From Alphaproteobacteria bacterium SO-S41 (GTDB lineage Bacteria > Pseudomonadota > Alphaproteobacteria > Micropepsales > Micropepsaceae), in assembly GCA_019670725.1 (NCBI GenBank), contig AP024629.1, forward strand, positions 372,001 to 436,000: a DNA stretch of 64,000 bases. The letters are read 5' to 3'. Positions within the stretch are counted from its first letter, which is position 1. Each line of letters begins with the position of its first letter. Below the pieces are notes generated by a model that saw only the letters and a list, made by a program, of their open reading frames with translations, ran no database searches and had not been told where the DNA came from. Below are positions 8,574 through 17,433 of the stretch, piece by piece. A program made the position numbers and the translations under genes.

Positions 8574-10784
8574 TCAGTGGCTGAAGGTCAGCGTCAGGCC
8601 ATAGGTCATCGGCGGGGCATAGGGCACCAGCAACTGCGCGTTCAGCGGATAGTTGGTGGCGTAGGTGCGCACCAGCTCGTCCGTCAGGTTCTTGCCCCAC
8701 AGCGCGACGCTCCAATCGCCATCGGGCGCCGTGAAGGACAGGCGTGCGTCGATATTGTCGTAGCCCTCCTGCGTCTGGTTCGCGATGTTCGACGCGTCGA
8801 AATACATCTTCGACTGCACCGCGTAATCGACCCGCGCCTTCGCCCGCCAATCGCCGACATCCCACGCATACTGCACGCCGATGTTGAACTTGTTCTTCGG
8901 CGAGCGCGGCACGATCTTGCCGGTATTGTTGGTCGCGCCGACGACATAGTCGGTGAAGACCGCGTCGAGATAGGCGTAGGAGCCGTCGATCTGCAGTCCT
9001 TCGACGGGCCGCACGATAAACTCCAACTCCGCGCCTTCGATCCGTGCCGTCGCGGCGTTCGAGACGATGACGCAGCAGAGCGGCACCAGGGTCGAGACCT
9101 GCAGATCCTCGTAGTCGGTGCGGAAGAGCGCCAGGTTCAACTGGAGCTTGTCGTCCCACCACGAGGTCTTGGCGCCGAGTTCGTAACCCCAGGCATATTC
9201 CGGATCGTACGGCGTCGCTGCGCCGGCGGCCGTGCCGGAAATGCCTTGGAAGCCGCCGCTCTTATAGCCGCGCGAGGCCGAGGCGTAGAACAGCATGTTG
9301 TCCGCCGCCTGCCACGACAGGGCGAAGCGGGGCGTGAAGGCCTCCCAATCCTGGGTCGCGGTGACGTCGTAGTCCACCGCGCCGAGCGGCGGCGGACGCC
9401 CCGGGCCGGCATCCAGCTTGAAGCCGCCAAACCGGCCGGACTTTTCTTCCCACGTCATGCGCGCGCCGACCGTCGCGGTCAGCGTGTCGGTGATGGCGTA
9501 GTTGAACTGGCCGAACACCGCGAAGCTGGTGGCGTCGACCGACTGGGGATAGCGGGCCCGGCCCGAAATCGCTGCCGTGCCGAAATCCTGGATCAGGTCC
9601 TGCACGCGGTCGTTCTGTTCCGAGAGGTAATAGAGTCCGACCTGACCGGTCAGCTTCTCATCGAAGGCGGAGAAGGCGAGGCGGACTTCCTGGCTGAACT
9701 GCTGGTTATCCTCGATGCCGATTTCGGTCGACTCGATCTGCGCGCGCGGGAAGGTCGGGCTGATCGGATTGGAGAAGAACGGCGTAACGGTCTCGATCTC
9801 GCCTTCGCGGAACGCGGTGATCGAGGTGAACGTGCCGATCGAGGTGTCCCAGTTGATCTCGGCGCGATAGGTGCGCAGGTCGCGCTTCAGCTTGCCGTCG
9901 ATATAGGCGTTGACGATGCGCGGATCGGGATTGACGCCGACGCAATGGATGCCGGCCTGGAAGGTCGGATCGCAGATATTGTCGCGCGGATTGCCGTATT
10001 GGTCCTGATGGGTGATGTCGAAGCCGAGCACGATGTCGAGATCGTCGGTCGGCAGGAAGCGGAACTGGAACGACGCGGTGGTCAGCTTCTCGTTGTCGAC
10101 ATCGTTGCCGGTTGTCTCGTTCAGCGTATAGCCGTCGCGCGACTTGCTGGAGATCGAGGCCGAGACGAAGGTCTTGTCGGACAGCGCGTAGTTCCCCGAA
10201 CCCTTGAAGCTCAGGCGGTTATAGTTGCCGACCGTCGCTTCCAGGTTCACCCACTTGTCGTTCTCGGGCTTCTTGGTGATGAACTGGACGAGACCGCCGA
10301 CCGCGTTCTTGCCGAACAGCGTGCCCTGCGGACCGCGCAGCACTTCGATGCGCTCCAGGTTCAGGCCGTCAATGTCTGGCGTGCCGCCGCGACCGGCATA
10401 GACGCCATCCACGAACACGACGACCGACGGGTCGCCGCCCGCGTTCTGGCTGATGCCGTGGGCGCTGCCGATGCCGCGGATCGCATAGTTGGACTGGGTT
10501 GGATCGACCACCGTCATGGAGAAGCCGGGCACGCGCATCGCGAGATCGGCGAGCGTCTCGATATTGTTGTCCTTGAGGCGCGTCGCGTTGAAGGCGGACA
10601 CCGCCAGCGGCACCTTCTGCAGGTTTTCGCGCACGCGCTGGGCGGTCACGATGACCTCCTCTTCGCCCTCGGCAGCGGGCGCGGCCGGCGCCGGCGTCTG
10701 GGCGGCGGCCGTTCCGACACCGGCCGCCAGAACGGCAGCGACGGAAACGCAGGCAAGCAGATTTGGCTTGATCGTCAATCTCAT
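8574..10784 (-). CDS. TonB-dependent receptor
   Basis: A 736-residue outer-membrane receptor. Residues 1-28 are a signal peptide (ending AAA-Q). A TonB-box-like EEEVIVTAQ follows at about 42-50, then a plug domain with YAIRGIGS, VFVDGVYAGR and LERIEVLRGPQGTLFGKNAVGG. A 22-strand-type barrel ends in LTLTFSH. This resembles the large group of receptors in sphingomonad- and caulobacter-type organisms that take up many carbon sources rather than only siderophores. It is encoded convergently to the diiron pair and divergently to the DUF3237-MFS operon. The substrate is unknown; uptake of the compound degraded by the neighbouring genes is an inference. Confidence 0.92.
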   Translation of the reverse strand: MRLTIKPNLLACVSVAAVLAAGVGTAAAQTPAPAAPAAEGEEEVIVTAQRVRENLQKVPLAVSAFNATRLKDNNIETLADLAMRVPGFSMTVVDPTQSNYAIRGIGSAHGISQNAGGDPSVVVFVDGVYAGRGGTPDIDGLNLERIEVLRGPQGTLFGKNAVGGLVQFITKKPENDKWVNLEATVGNYNRLSFKGSGNYALSDKTFVSASISSKSRDGYTLNETTGNDVDNEKLTTASFQFRFLPTDDLDIVLGFDITHQDQYGNPRDNICDPTFQAGIHCVGVNPDPRIVNAYIDGKLKRDLRTYRAEINWDTSIGTFTSITAFREGEIETVTPFFSNPISPTFPRAQIESTEIGIEDNQQFSQEVRLAFSAFDEKLTGQVGLYYLSEQNDRVQDLIQDFGTAAISGRARYPQSVDATSFAVFGQFNYAITDTLTATVGARMTWEEKSGRFGGFKLDAGPGRPPPLGAVDYDVTATQDWEAFTPRFALSWQAADNMLFYASASRGYKSGGFQGISGTAAGAATPYDPEYAWGYELGAKTSWWDDKLQLNLALFRTDYEDLQVSTLVPLCCVIVSNAATARIEGAELEFIVRPVEGLQIDGSYAYLDAVFTDYVVGATNNTGKIVPRSPKNKFNIGVQYAWDVGDWRAKARVDYAVQSKMYFDASNIANQTQEGYDNIDARLSFTAPDGDWSVALWGKNLTDELVRTYATNYPLNAQLLVPYAPPMTYGLTLTFSH

Positions 10785-10939
10785 GTTTCATCCCCAGCGA
10801 CGCCGGTCTTGCCCCGTGGAAGCAGCCGGCTTGTTGACCCAAACGGCGAAAGAACGTTTAGATAGCTAAGCAAGATTAGAACGATTTGGGCGCCCTCTGC
10901 AATTCCCGAGGGCGCGATGAATTCGCGCAGGGAAGAAAT

Positions 10940-11437
10940 ATGACCGACCAGCCCGCCGGCCTCGCCGCAGAGCCTCTCTGCCGGGTCGACATCACGCTCG
11001 ATGCGGATGCGCCGATCCCGCTGGGACGCTCGCCCTGGCGCAATCGGCGGGTCAGCTATATCGCCGGCGGCACGGTGACGGGGCCGCGGCTGAATGGCGT
11101 CGTCCGCTCCGGCGGCGGCGACTGGTCGGAAGGCGGCATGGCGGAGAACGGCGATGCGCTGACCTATGTCGAGGTGCGCTCGGTCTGGACGACCCATGAC
11201 GGCGCCGAGATCTATGTCACCTATACGGGCCGCCTGATCATTTCCGCGGCGGTCCTGCCCGTCTTCCGCGACCCCGCGAAAATCGACACGCTGGACCCCA
11301 GCACCTACTATTTCCGCATCGCCCCGTTCTTCGAGACCAGCGATCCGCGTTACGACTGGCTGAACCGCGCCATGGCGGTGGGCAAGGGCACGCGCACGGC
11401 GCGCGGCGTCATCTACGACATCTCGCTCGTCGCGTGA
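10940..11437 (+). CDS. DUF3237 family protein
   Basis: A 165-residue cytosolic protein with no signal peptide. The ATG at 10940 follows AGGGAAG; an upstream TTG would add 18 unconvincing residues. The body matches DUF3237: VRSGGGDWSE, TYVEVRSVWTTHDG, and a C-terminal FETSDPRYDWLNRAMAVGKG. The family has a lipocalin-like beta-barrel and is often next to catabolic dehydrogenases and transporters; its activity is not defined. Its TGA overlaps the GTG start of the MFS gene, so the two are translationally coupled. It opens the rightward catabolic block. Confidence 0.8.
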   Translation: MTDQPAGLAAEPLCRVDITLDADAPIPLGRSPWRNRRVSYIAGGTVTGPRLNGVVRSGGGDWSEGGMAENGDALTYVEVRSVWTTHDGAEIYVTYTGRLIISAAVLPVFRDPAKIDTLDPSTYYFRIAPFFETSDPRYDWLNRAMAVGKGTRTARGVIYDISLVA

Positions 11438-12798
11438 GCGCGCCCCTCGTTGGAATCGAGGCGCCGCCCGCCGCCGTGGAGCCACCTTGGCCGAAGCCGG
11501 CCTATGCCTGGTATGTCGTCGGCGTCCTGCTGGCCGCCTATACCCTCTCGTTCATCGACCGGATGATCCTCAGCCTGCTGGTCGGGCCGGTGAAGGCGTC
11601 GATGAACATCACCGACACCGAGTTCAGCCTGCTGGCAGGCCTCGCCTTCGCGCTGTTCTACACGCTGCTTGGCTTCCCGCTCGGCTGGGTCGCCGACCGC
11701 TACAACCGTCGGAACCTCATCATGGGCGGCGTCACGGTCTGGAGCGCGATGACCGCATCCTGCGGCTTCGCCGGCAGCTATGCCACGCTGTTCCTGGCGC
11801 GGGTCGGCGTCGGCGCCGGCGAGGCGACGCTCTCGCCCGCCGCCTTCTCGATGCTTTCCGATTACTTCCCGCGCGAGAAACTCGCCCGCGCCATCGCGGT
11901 CTATTCGATCGGCGTGCCGCTCGGGTCGGGCATCGCGCTGGTGCTCGGCGCCTTCGTCGTGCAGGCGGTGATCACCTCGCCGCCGGTGGAGCTGCCCTTT
12001 GTCGGCATGGTCGATGCGTGGCGGCTCATCTTCCTGTGGGTCGCGCTGCCCGGTCTCCTCATCGTCCTGCTGATGCTGACCGTGAAGGAGCCGGTGCGCC
12101 GCGGCCGCGCGACCACCGTCGCCGCGGCCTCGAACCGCTCCATCCTGCGCTTCCTCTCCGACCACCGCTTCGCCGTCGCCGCGCATCTCTTCGGCATGGG
12201 GCTGATCTCGCTCGTCATGTATGGCGCGATGGCGTGGATTCCGGAATTCTTCCACCGCACCTATGGGATGGCGGTGCCGCGGGCCGGGCTCTATTTCGGC
12301 ATCATCATGGGCGTCGCCGGAGCCTCCGGGCTGCTCACCGGCGGGTGGCTATCGGACCGCATGCTGAAGAAGGGCCGCAAGGATGCGCCGCTGCGGACCA
12401 TGCTGCTCTCATGCCTGCTGGGCGGACCGTTTCTCGTCGCCGCGATGTTCATGCCGGAAGCCTGGATGGCCTTCATCTTGATCGCCATCGGCATGTATCT
12501 CGCCACCTGGCACGGCGTCGCCGGGGCGGCGCTGCAGTTGATCACCCCCAATGAATGCCGGGCGCAAATTACGGCGGTCTATTTCTTCGTCGCCAACCTG
12601 ATCGGGCTCGGCCTCGGGCCGACGGCGATCGCTGCCTCGACCGATTTCATTTTCGGCGACAATGCCGCGCTGCGCTGGTCGATCGCGCTGGTCGCCGGCA
12701 TCGGGATGACGCTGGCGGCGCTGATCCTGTGGGCGGGCCTGAAACCCTATGCCCGTAGTACGATCGAGGCCGAAAACGGCTGGCCGAACGCCACCTGA
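11434..12798 (+). CDS. MFS transporter, spinster-like
   Basis: A 454-residue inner-membrane protein. It starts at a GTG overlapping the DUF3237 stop by 4 bp. About 12 hydrophobic segments are seen, starting with YAWYVVGVLLAAYTLSFIDR. The loop 2-3 signature GWVADRYNRRNL matches the MFS motif G-x-x-x-D-R-x-x-R-R. The FIDRMILSLLVGPVK start is typical of spinster-type transporters, which in degraders often sit beside acyl-CoA pathway genes. A GC-rich inverted repeat without T-run (12813-12835) follows. The substrate is unknown, probably an organic acid or lipid-like molecule. Confidence 0.88.
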   Translation: MSAPLVGIEAPPAAVEPPWPKPAYAWYVVGVLLAAYTLSFIDRMILSLLVGPVKASMNITDTEFSLLAGLAFALFYTLLGFPLGWVADRYNRRNLIMGGVTVWSAMTASCGFAGSYATLFLARVGVGAGEATLSPAAFSMLSDYFPREKLARAIAVYSIGVPLGSGIALVLGAFVVQAVITSPPVELPFVGMVDAWRLIFLWVALPGLLIVLLMLTVKEPVRRGRATTVAAASNRSILRFLSDHRFAVAAHLFGMGLISLVMYGAMAWIPEFFHRTYGMAVPRAGLYFGIIMGVAGASGLLTGGWLSDRMLKKGRKDAPLRTMLLSCLLGGPFLVAAMFMPEAWMAFILIAIGMYLATWHGVAGAALQLITPNECRAQITAVYFFVANLIGLGLGPTAIAASTDFIFGDNAALRWSIALVAGIGMTLAALILWAGLKPYARSTIEAENGWPNAT

Positions 12799-12881
12799 GG
12801 CGCCGCTGTCTCGCGCGGCGCACTGGACGCCGCGCGCTGAGGCCCGCACACTCTCCGCAACAAGAATGCGTGGGGAGTGAC

Positions 12882-13685
12882 ATGAAAACGCCGATTGAGG
12901 ATCGCGGCTGGCAACGCATCAAGGTGACGCGCGATGGCCGTATCCTGACGCTGACGCTCTCCAATCCCGCGCTGCGCAACGCCGTCGATCCGCAGCTTCA
13001 CGCCGAACTCGCCGACATCTTCTATGCCGCCAATGACGATGCCGGCTCGGACGTCGTCATTCTTACGGGCGAGGGCGACGCGTTCTGCGCCGGCGGCGAC
13101 ATCAACTGGTTCCGCCGCGCCCTCGCGGGCGAGGACCATGTCCCCGGCGTGATGGAAGCGAAGAAGATTATCTTCGGCCTGCTTGACCTCGAGAAGCCCC
13201 TCATCGCGAAGGTGCGCGGTCCCGCCGTGGGCCTCGGCTGTACCATCGCGCTCTTCTGCGACACGATCTTCGCGGCGGAAGATGCCGTCTTCATCGATCC
13301 GCACGTGAAGGTCGGCATCGTCGCCGGCGATGGCGGCGCGGTGATCTGGCCGCATCTCATCGGCCATGCCCGCGCCAAGGAATACCTGATGACCGGCGAT
13401 CCCGTGCCCGCCGCCGAGGCATGGCGCATGGGCCTCGTGAACCACGTCGTGCCCAATGCCGACCTTGACGCGCGCGTCGCGGCCTATGCGGCGAAGCTCG
13501 CCGGCGGCGCGGTGCAGGCGATCAAATACACCAAGGTCTCCGTCAATCTCGGTCTGAAGCAGCTCGTCACCACCATTCTTGACGCCTCCATCGCCTATGA
13601 GATGACGACCTTCGCCACCAACGATCACCGCGAGGCGGTCGCCGCCTTCCTTGAAAAGCGCAAGCCGCGCTTCACGGGCACCTGA
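12882..13685 (+). CDS. Enoyl-CoA hydratase/isomerase family protein
   Basis: A 267-residue crotonase-fold enzyme. The ATG at 12882 is preceded by GGGGAG, 4 bases away. The CoA-binding oxyanion pieces are NPALRNAVD, GEGDAFCAGGDINW and RGPAVGLGCTIALFCD. The residue after the second loop (DPHVKVGIVAGDGG) has the layout of hydratases, with Asp in place of one usual Glu, so hydratase versus isomerase activity cannot be decided. Its stop overlaps the next ATG (TGATG). It probably works with the acyl-CoA dehydrogenase two genes downstream. Confidence 0.85.
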   Translation: MKTPIEDRGWQRIKVTRDGRILTLTLSNPALRNAVDPQLHAELADIFYAANDDAGSDVVILTGEGDAFCAGGDINWFRRALAGEDHVPGVMEAKKIIFGLLDLEKPLIAKVRGPAVGLGCTIALFCDTIFAAEDAVFIDPHVKVGIVAGDGGAVIWPHLIGHARAKEYLMTGDPVPAAEAWRMGLVNHVVPNADLDARVAAYAAKLAGGAVQAIKYTKVSVNLGLKQLVTTILDASIAYEMTTFATNDHREAVAAFLEKRKPRFTGT

Positions 13686-14350
13686 TGCGCGCCGCGGCCC
13701 AGGCCGATCTCTTCGGTGCGGTGGACCCCGTCCTGCCGCCGGGCATCGCGCTGTTCCGTGGCCGCATTCCGCTCGCCGAAAGCCGTGTCCTGCTGGACGA
13801 CATGCTCACCGTCTTCGCCGCCGCGCCGCCCTATCGGCTGCGCATGAAGACCGGCGCCTATGTCATCAACCAGCTCACCAATTGCGGCGAGCTCGGCTGG
13901 CATTCGGACAGCCAAGGCTATCGCTATGTCGACCGCCACCCCGAACAGGGCACGCCCTGGCCCGCCATCCCGCCGCGCGTGAAGGCGGCCGCCATTGCCG
14001 CTGCGCGCGAGTGCGGCGTCGCGGATTTCGATCCCGATGCCTGCCTCGTCAATCTCTATGCGGCGGAGGGGAAGCTGAACCTCCATCAGGATCACGACGA
14101 GGCCGACTTCGCCTGGCCCATCGTCTCGTTCAGTTTCGGCAATGACGGCGTCTTCGCCCTGGGCGGGGCGAAACGGCGCGATCCCGTTCAGGGCGTCACG
14201 CTGCATCACGGCGACGTCATGGTGCTGCACGGGCCTGGACGAATGCTGTTCCACGGCGTGAAGAAGATCGTGCCCGGCACCGCGCCGTTCCAGCACTCGG
14301 CCATTCCCGCAAACGGCCGTCTCAACCTCACGCTCCGGCGCGCGACATGA
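13685..14350 (+). CDS. alkB: AlkB-type 2-oxoglutarate/Fe(II) DNA repair dioxygenase
   Basis: A 221-residue protein. Family features are visible: the N-terminal start (GIALFRGRIPLAE), NLYAAEGKLNLHQDHDE with the iron-binding H-x-D, a distal His in MLFHGVKK, and the 2-oxoglutarate Arg pair in RLNLTLRR at the C-terminus. Known role: oxidative demethylation of alkylated bases in DNA or RNA. Start and stop overlap the neighbours on both sides (TGATG and ATGA), so it is inside a tight operon of acyl-CoA enzymes. That is unusual for AlkB, which is more often linked to ada. The repair role is supported by sequence; why it is in this operon is unclear. Confidence 0.9.
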   Translation: MRAAAQADLFGAVDPVLPPGIALFRGRIPLAESRVLLDDMLTVFAAAPPYRLRMKTGAYVINQLTNCGELGWHSDSQGYRYVDRHPEQGTPWPAIPPRVKAAAIAAARECGVADFDPDACLVNLYAAEGKLNLHQDHDEADFAWPIVSFSFGNDGVFALGGAKRRDPVQGVTLHHGDVMVLHGPGRMLFHGVKKIVPGTAPFQHSAIPANGRLNLTLRRAT

Positions 14351-15510
14351 CCGACTACGACGAACCCGACCACGTCACCGCGCTGCGCGACAGCGTCCGC
14401 CGTTTCGTCGCGGCGGAGATGCCGCGCGAGAAGGCGCGCCAATGGGACCGCGACAATCACTGGCCGCGCGAGGTGCATGCCAAGCTCGCCGAACTCGGCG
14501 TCTTCGGCCTCACCGTGCCCGAAGCCTATGGCGGCCACGGCCCCGACATCTCGGCGGCGATGGCTGTCATCGAGGAGCTCGCGAAACGCTCCACCGGCAT
14601 CGTCTGCTCCTACATCATGGCGGTCTGCTATGCCGGCATGAACCTGGTGGAGAGCGGCAGCGACGCCCAGCGCGCCGAGCTGTTGCCGCGCCTCGTGCGC
14701 GGCGAACTGCTCTTCGCCTACGGCCTCAGCGAGCCCAATGTCGGCGGCGATCTCGCCAGCGTCGAGACGTCGGCGCGGCTGGAAGGGGCTGAGGTCGTCA
14801 TCAACGGCGCCAAGCGCTGGTGCACGGGCTCGCATATCGCCGACTACATTTTCTGCCTCGTGCGCAGCGGCGAGAGGGGCGAGAAGTATCGCAACCTCTC
14901 CGTCGTCCTCGTGCCGCCTCAGTCCGCCGGCATCACCATCACGCCGCTCGGTCATCTCGGCATTCGCGGGGTGGAGACCAAGGACGTGACCTTCGACGAG
15001 GTGCGCGTGCCCACGGCCAATATTCTGGGCGGGCCGGACAAATGGGGGCAGGGCTGGTCGCAGCTCGCGGGCAAGGCGTTGGAGGTCGAAAAGCTCGAAC
15101 TCTCCGCCTGCGCCCTCGGCCTCGCGACGGCGGCGGTGGACGATGCCTGGGACTACGCGCAGCAGCGGGTGCAGTTCGGCCGCAAGATCTCGGCGCACCA
15201 GGCGATCCGCCACAGTCTCGCGGACATGCGCACGCGGGTGCAGGCGATGCGCCACATGCTCTACCACGCGGCGTGGCTGGCCGACCGCAACCGGCCCTGC
15301 TCGGTCGAAACCTCGATGGCGAAACTCTTCTGCTGCGAAGGCGCGTCGGAGGTGACTCAGGCTGCGATGCGCGTCGCCGGCGCCTATGGGTTGTCCGACC
15401 AGTTCGACTTCGAGCGCTACACGCGCGACGCGATCTCGCTCCCCATCGTCGGCGGCTCGTCGAACATGCAGAAAAACAACATCGCCAACCGGCTGAGGCT
15501 CGAAAGCTGA
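14347..15510 (+). CDS. Acyl-CoA dehydrogenase
   Basis: A 387-residue FAD enzyme. It has the standard three-part fold: helical start (ALRDSVRRFVAAEMP), middle domain with YGLSEPNVGGDLAS (FAD and substrate contacts) and GAKRWCTGSHIAD, and C-terminal domain with VQFGRKISAHQAIRH, ending in the FAD motif IVGGSSNMQKNNIANR. The ATG overlaps the alkB stop (ATGA). The C-terminal QKNNIA segment is the usual cofactor-contact region. The chain-length or side-chain specificity cannot be read. With the hydratase upstream it could carry out the first two steps of a beta-oxidation-like sequence. Confidence 0.9.
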   Translation: MTDYDEPDHVTALRDSVRRFVAAEMPREKARQWDRDNHWPREVHAKLAELGVFGLTVPEAYGGHGPDISAAMAVIEELAKRSTGIVCSYIMAVCYAGMNLVESGSDAQRAELLPRLVRGELLFAYGLSEPNVGGDLASVETSARLEGAEVVINGAKRWCTGSHIADYIFCLVRSGERGEKYRNLSVVLVPPQSAGITITPLGHLGIRGVETKDVTFDEVRVPTANILGGPDKWGQGWSQLAGKALEVEKLELSACALGLATAAVDDAWDYAQQRVQFGRKISAHQAIRHSLADMRTRVQAMRHMLYHAAWLADRNRPCSVETSMAKLFCCEGASEVTQAAMRVAGAYGLSDQFDFERYTRDAISLPIVGGSSNMQKNNIANRLRLES

Positions 15511-16667
15511 TGACCTCACGCGAAGACCTCCTCGCTGCCGCCGAACGATTCGCCCCCGAAATCGAACGCCGCGCGCCTGAGTTCGAAGAGGCCCGCCGCA
15601 TCCCCGCCGATCTCGCGGCACGCATGGCCGAGGCGCGGCTCTTCGCGATGCTGGTGCCTCAGGTCTATGGCGGCGTCGAAACCGACCCGCTGACGGTCGT
15701 CGAGGTGATCGAGCGCCTCGCGGTCGCCGACGGCGCGGCGGCGTGGATCACCTTCATCGCGGCGACCAGCGGCATGACCGCCGCCTATCTGCCCGAACAC
15801 GCGGCGCGCACGATTTTCGCCGACCCGAATGCGGTCATTTCAGGGGTCTTCGCGCCGCGTGGCAAAGCGGTGGATCGCGGTGACGGCACCTACGACGTCG
15901 CCGGGCGCTGGCAGTGGGGCTCGGGCACCCAGAACGCGCAGTGGATCCTCGGCGGCTGCCTGATCCTCAAGGACGGCAAGCCGGAGATGCTGGGGATGAT
16001 CCCCAACATGCGCCTGTTCCTGCGCCCGGCGGCGGAGGTGACGATCCACGACACTTGGCATGTCTCGGGCCTCAAGGGCACGGGGTCGAACGATATCGAG
16101 TTCGCGCCGGCGCGGATGTCCCGCGATTTCTCGGTCAACCTCAGCGCCGACAAGCCGCTCGACCGCCCGCTCTACGCCTTCCCGCCCTTCGGCATGCTCG
16201 CCATGGCGATCGCCGCGGTCTCGCTTGGTCTCGCCCGGGCGGCGATCGACGCGCTCGTCGACCTCGCCGGCGGCAAGACGCCGGAAGGCCACCGCCGCCC
16301 ACTCGCCCAGCGCCTCGAGACCCAGGAGAAGGTGGCGGAAGCCGAAGCCCTCGTGCGCTCCTCCCGCGCCTGGCTCCACACGACCATCAGCGCCGCATGG
16401 GACGCCGCACAGCGTCCCGGCAGCGTAACGATCGCGCACCGCCGCGACCTCCGCCTCGCCACCACCCACGCCGTCCGCAGCTGCGCCCGGGCGGTCGATC
16501 TCATGTACGCGCTCGGCGGAGGCAGTTCGGTCTACGACACCTCCCGCCTGCAACGCTGCTTCCGCGACATCCACGTCGCCACCCAGCACATGATGGTCGG
16601 CACGCCCACGCTGGAGCTCACGGGGCGGCTCTTTCTAGGACTCGAGGCGGAAACGTCAGCACTGTAA
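15510..16667 (+). CDS. Acyl-CoA dehydrogenase-fold flavoprotein, class D monooxygenase-like
   Basis: A 385-residue flavoprotein starting at the ATG that overlaps the previous stop (TGATG). It has the acyl-CoA dehydrogenase fold but resembles HsaA/HpaB-type flavin monooxygenases: GRWQWGSGTQNAQW, a WHVSGLKGTGSND middle segment, and the C-terminal FRDIHVATQHMM, typical of that group. Such enzymes use reduced flavin supplied by a separate reductase to hydroxylate phenolic or steroid-derived substrates. No reductase gene is adjacent; a FMN reductase-like gene lies 30 kb away. The alternative is a true acyl-CoA dehydrogenase without the usual catalytic Glu. I favour the monooxygenase reading. Confidence 0.75.
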   Translation: MTSREDLLAAAERFAPEIERRAPEFEEARRIPADLAARMAEARLFAMLVPQVYGGVETDPLTVVEVIERLAVADGAAAWITFIAATSGMTAAYLPEHAARTIFADPNAVISGVFAPRGKAVDRGDGTYDVAGRWQWGSGTQNAQWILGGCLILKDGKPEMLGMIPNMRLFLRPAAEVTIHDTWHVSGLKGTGSNDIEFAPARMSRDFSVNLSADKPLDRPLYAFPPFGMLAMAIAAVSLGLARAAIDALVDLAGGKTPEGHRRPLAQRLETQEKVAEAEALVRSSRAWLHTTISAAWDAAQRPGSVTIAHRRDLRLATTHAVRSCARAVDLMYALGGGSSVYDTSRLQRCFRDIHVATQHMMVGTPTLELTGRLFLGLEAETSAL

Positions 16668-16699
16668 GCACTTTTGGTCACCGGATTTCCCGTTAGTTG

Positions 16700-16715
16700 C
16701 AATGAACGTTCATTC
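16700..16715. promoter_or_regulatory. Probable TetR operator, distal
   Basis: AATGAACGTTCATT at 16701-16714 is a perfect 14-bp palindrome. A second copy of the same arms occurs 90 bp downstream next to the tetR start. Paired palindromes before a TetR gene are the usual autoregulatory arrangement. Confidence 0.75.
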
Positions 16716-16789
16716 CGATGTCTATATTTTCCGCACCATTCGCACGGGAGGTCAGCCACGCCAAACTCCAGTACCAGGATCTAGACATG

Positions 16790-16805
16790 GAATGAACATT
16801 CATTC
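16790..16805. promoter_or_regulatory. Probable TetR operator, proximal
   Basis: GAATGAACATTCATTC has 7-bp perfect arms around a CA centre. It lies 12 bases before the tetR ATG and would block transcription or translation initiation when bound. The arms match the palindrome at 16700. Confidence 0.78.
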
Positions 16806-16817
16806 TAATTTGTGACA

Positions 16818-17387
16818 ATGATCGCGCTTGGAAAACGTCTGAAGATCCTAGATGGAGCGCTGGCCGTCTTCGAAGCCAAAGGCTTCCACGCCGCCGCCGT
16901 CCCTGAGATTGCAGCGGCGTCCAGCGTGGCGGTGGGGACGATCTATCGGCATTTCCCCACCAAGGAGGCATTGGGTGAAGCCCTGCTGGCGGCGTGGCAG
17001 GAGCGGTTTAATGCGGATGTCCTGGCGCCCTATCCGGCGACCGCGACGCCGCGGGCCGCGCTGCGCCTCACCTGGCGGCGCATGGCCGGCTTCGCCCGTT
17101 CCTTTCCGGCTGCGCAACGATTTCTCGATCTGCACCACCACGCGTCCTATGCAGGGCCCGCGAGCGCCGCGGCGGAAGCGGCGCTCCACCAGGGGATGCG
17201 TGAGCTCGCCGATTGGGGTCGCCGGCAGGGCGTGATGAAACCGCTCCCGCCGGAGGCCCTGACCGCCCTGCTGCGGGGCAGCCTTGCCGGCCTGGCGCGT
17301 TATGCGGCCGTCGCGGGTGTCATCCCGCAAACCCTGATCGACGATATGGAGGACTGCCTGTGGAATGCCGTCGCCACCCGCACGTAA
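16818..17387 (+). CDS. TetR family transcriptional regulator
   Basis: A 189-residue repressor. The N-terminal helix-turn-helix is clear: ILDGALAVFEAKGFHAAAV, IAAASSVAVGTIYRHFPTKE (residues about 10-47). The C-terminal ligand domain is alpha-helical and Ala/Leu-rich. The ATG at 16818 is used; a GTG 6 bases upstream is possible, and neither has a good ribosome-binding site, so the mRNA may be leaderless. Two palindromes upstream point to autoregulation. A crotonase gene and an SDR gene follow in the same direction and may be co-transcribed. The ligand is unknown, probably an acyl-CoA or pathway substrate. Confidence 0.88.
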   Translation: MIALGKRLKILDGALAVFEAKGFHAAAVPEIAAASSVAVGTIYRHFPTKEALGEALLAAWQERFNADVLAPYPATATPRAALRLTWRRMAGFARSFPAAQRFLDLHHHASYAGPASAAAEAALHQGMRELADWGRRQGVMKPLPPEALTALLRGSLAGLARYAAVAGVIPQTLIDDMEDCLWNAVATRT

Positions 17388-17433
17388 CGCGCCCGGCTTG
17401 CCGCCCGCCCTGCCGCCCGCCACTCTCCGCGAC

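Noticed and set aside
8577-10865. A 762-codon open frame on the plus strand opposite the TonB receptor gene.
   Set aside because: It is a shadow of the GC-rich receptor gene: composition is Arg/Ala/Asp/Val-biased, it has no family motif or ribosome-binding site, and the opposite strand has a full receptor with signal peptide.
12813-12835. GCGCGGCG/CGCCGCGC stem after the MFS gene as a terminator.
   Set aside because: There is no T-run and it is followed closely by a co-directional gene; such stems arise easily in GC-rich sequence.
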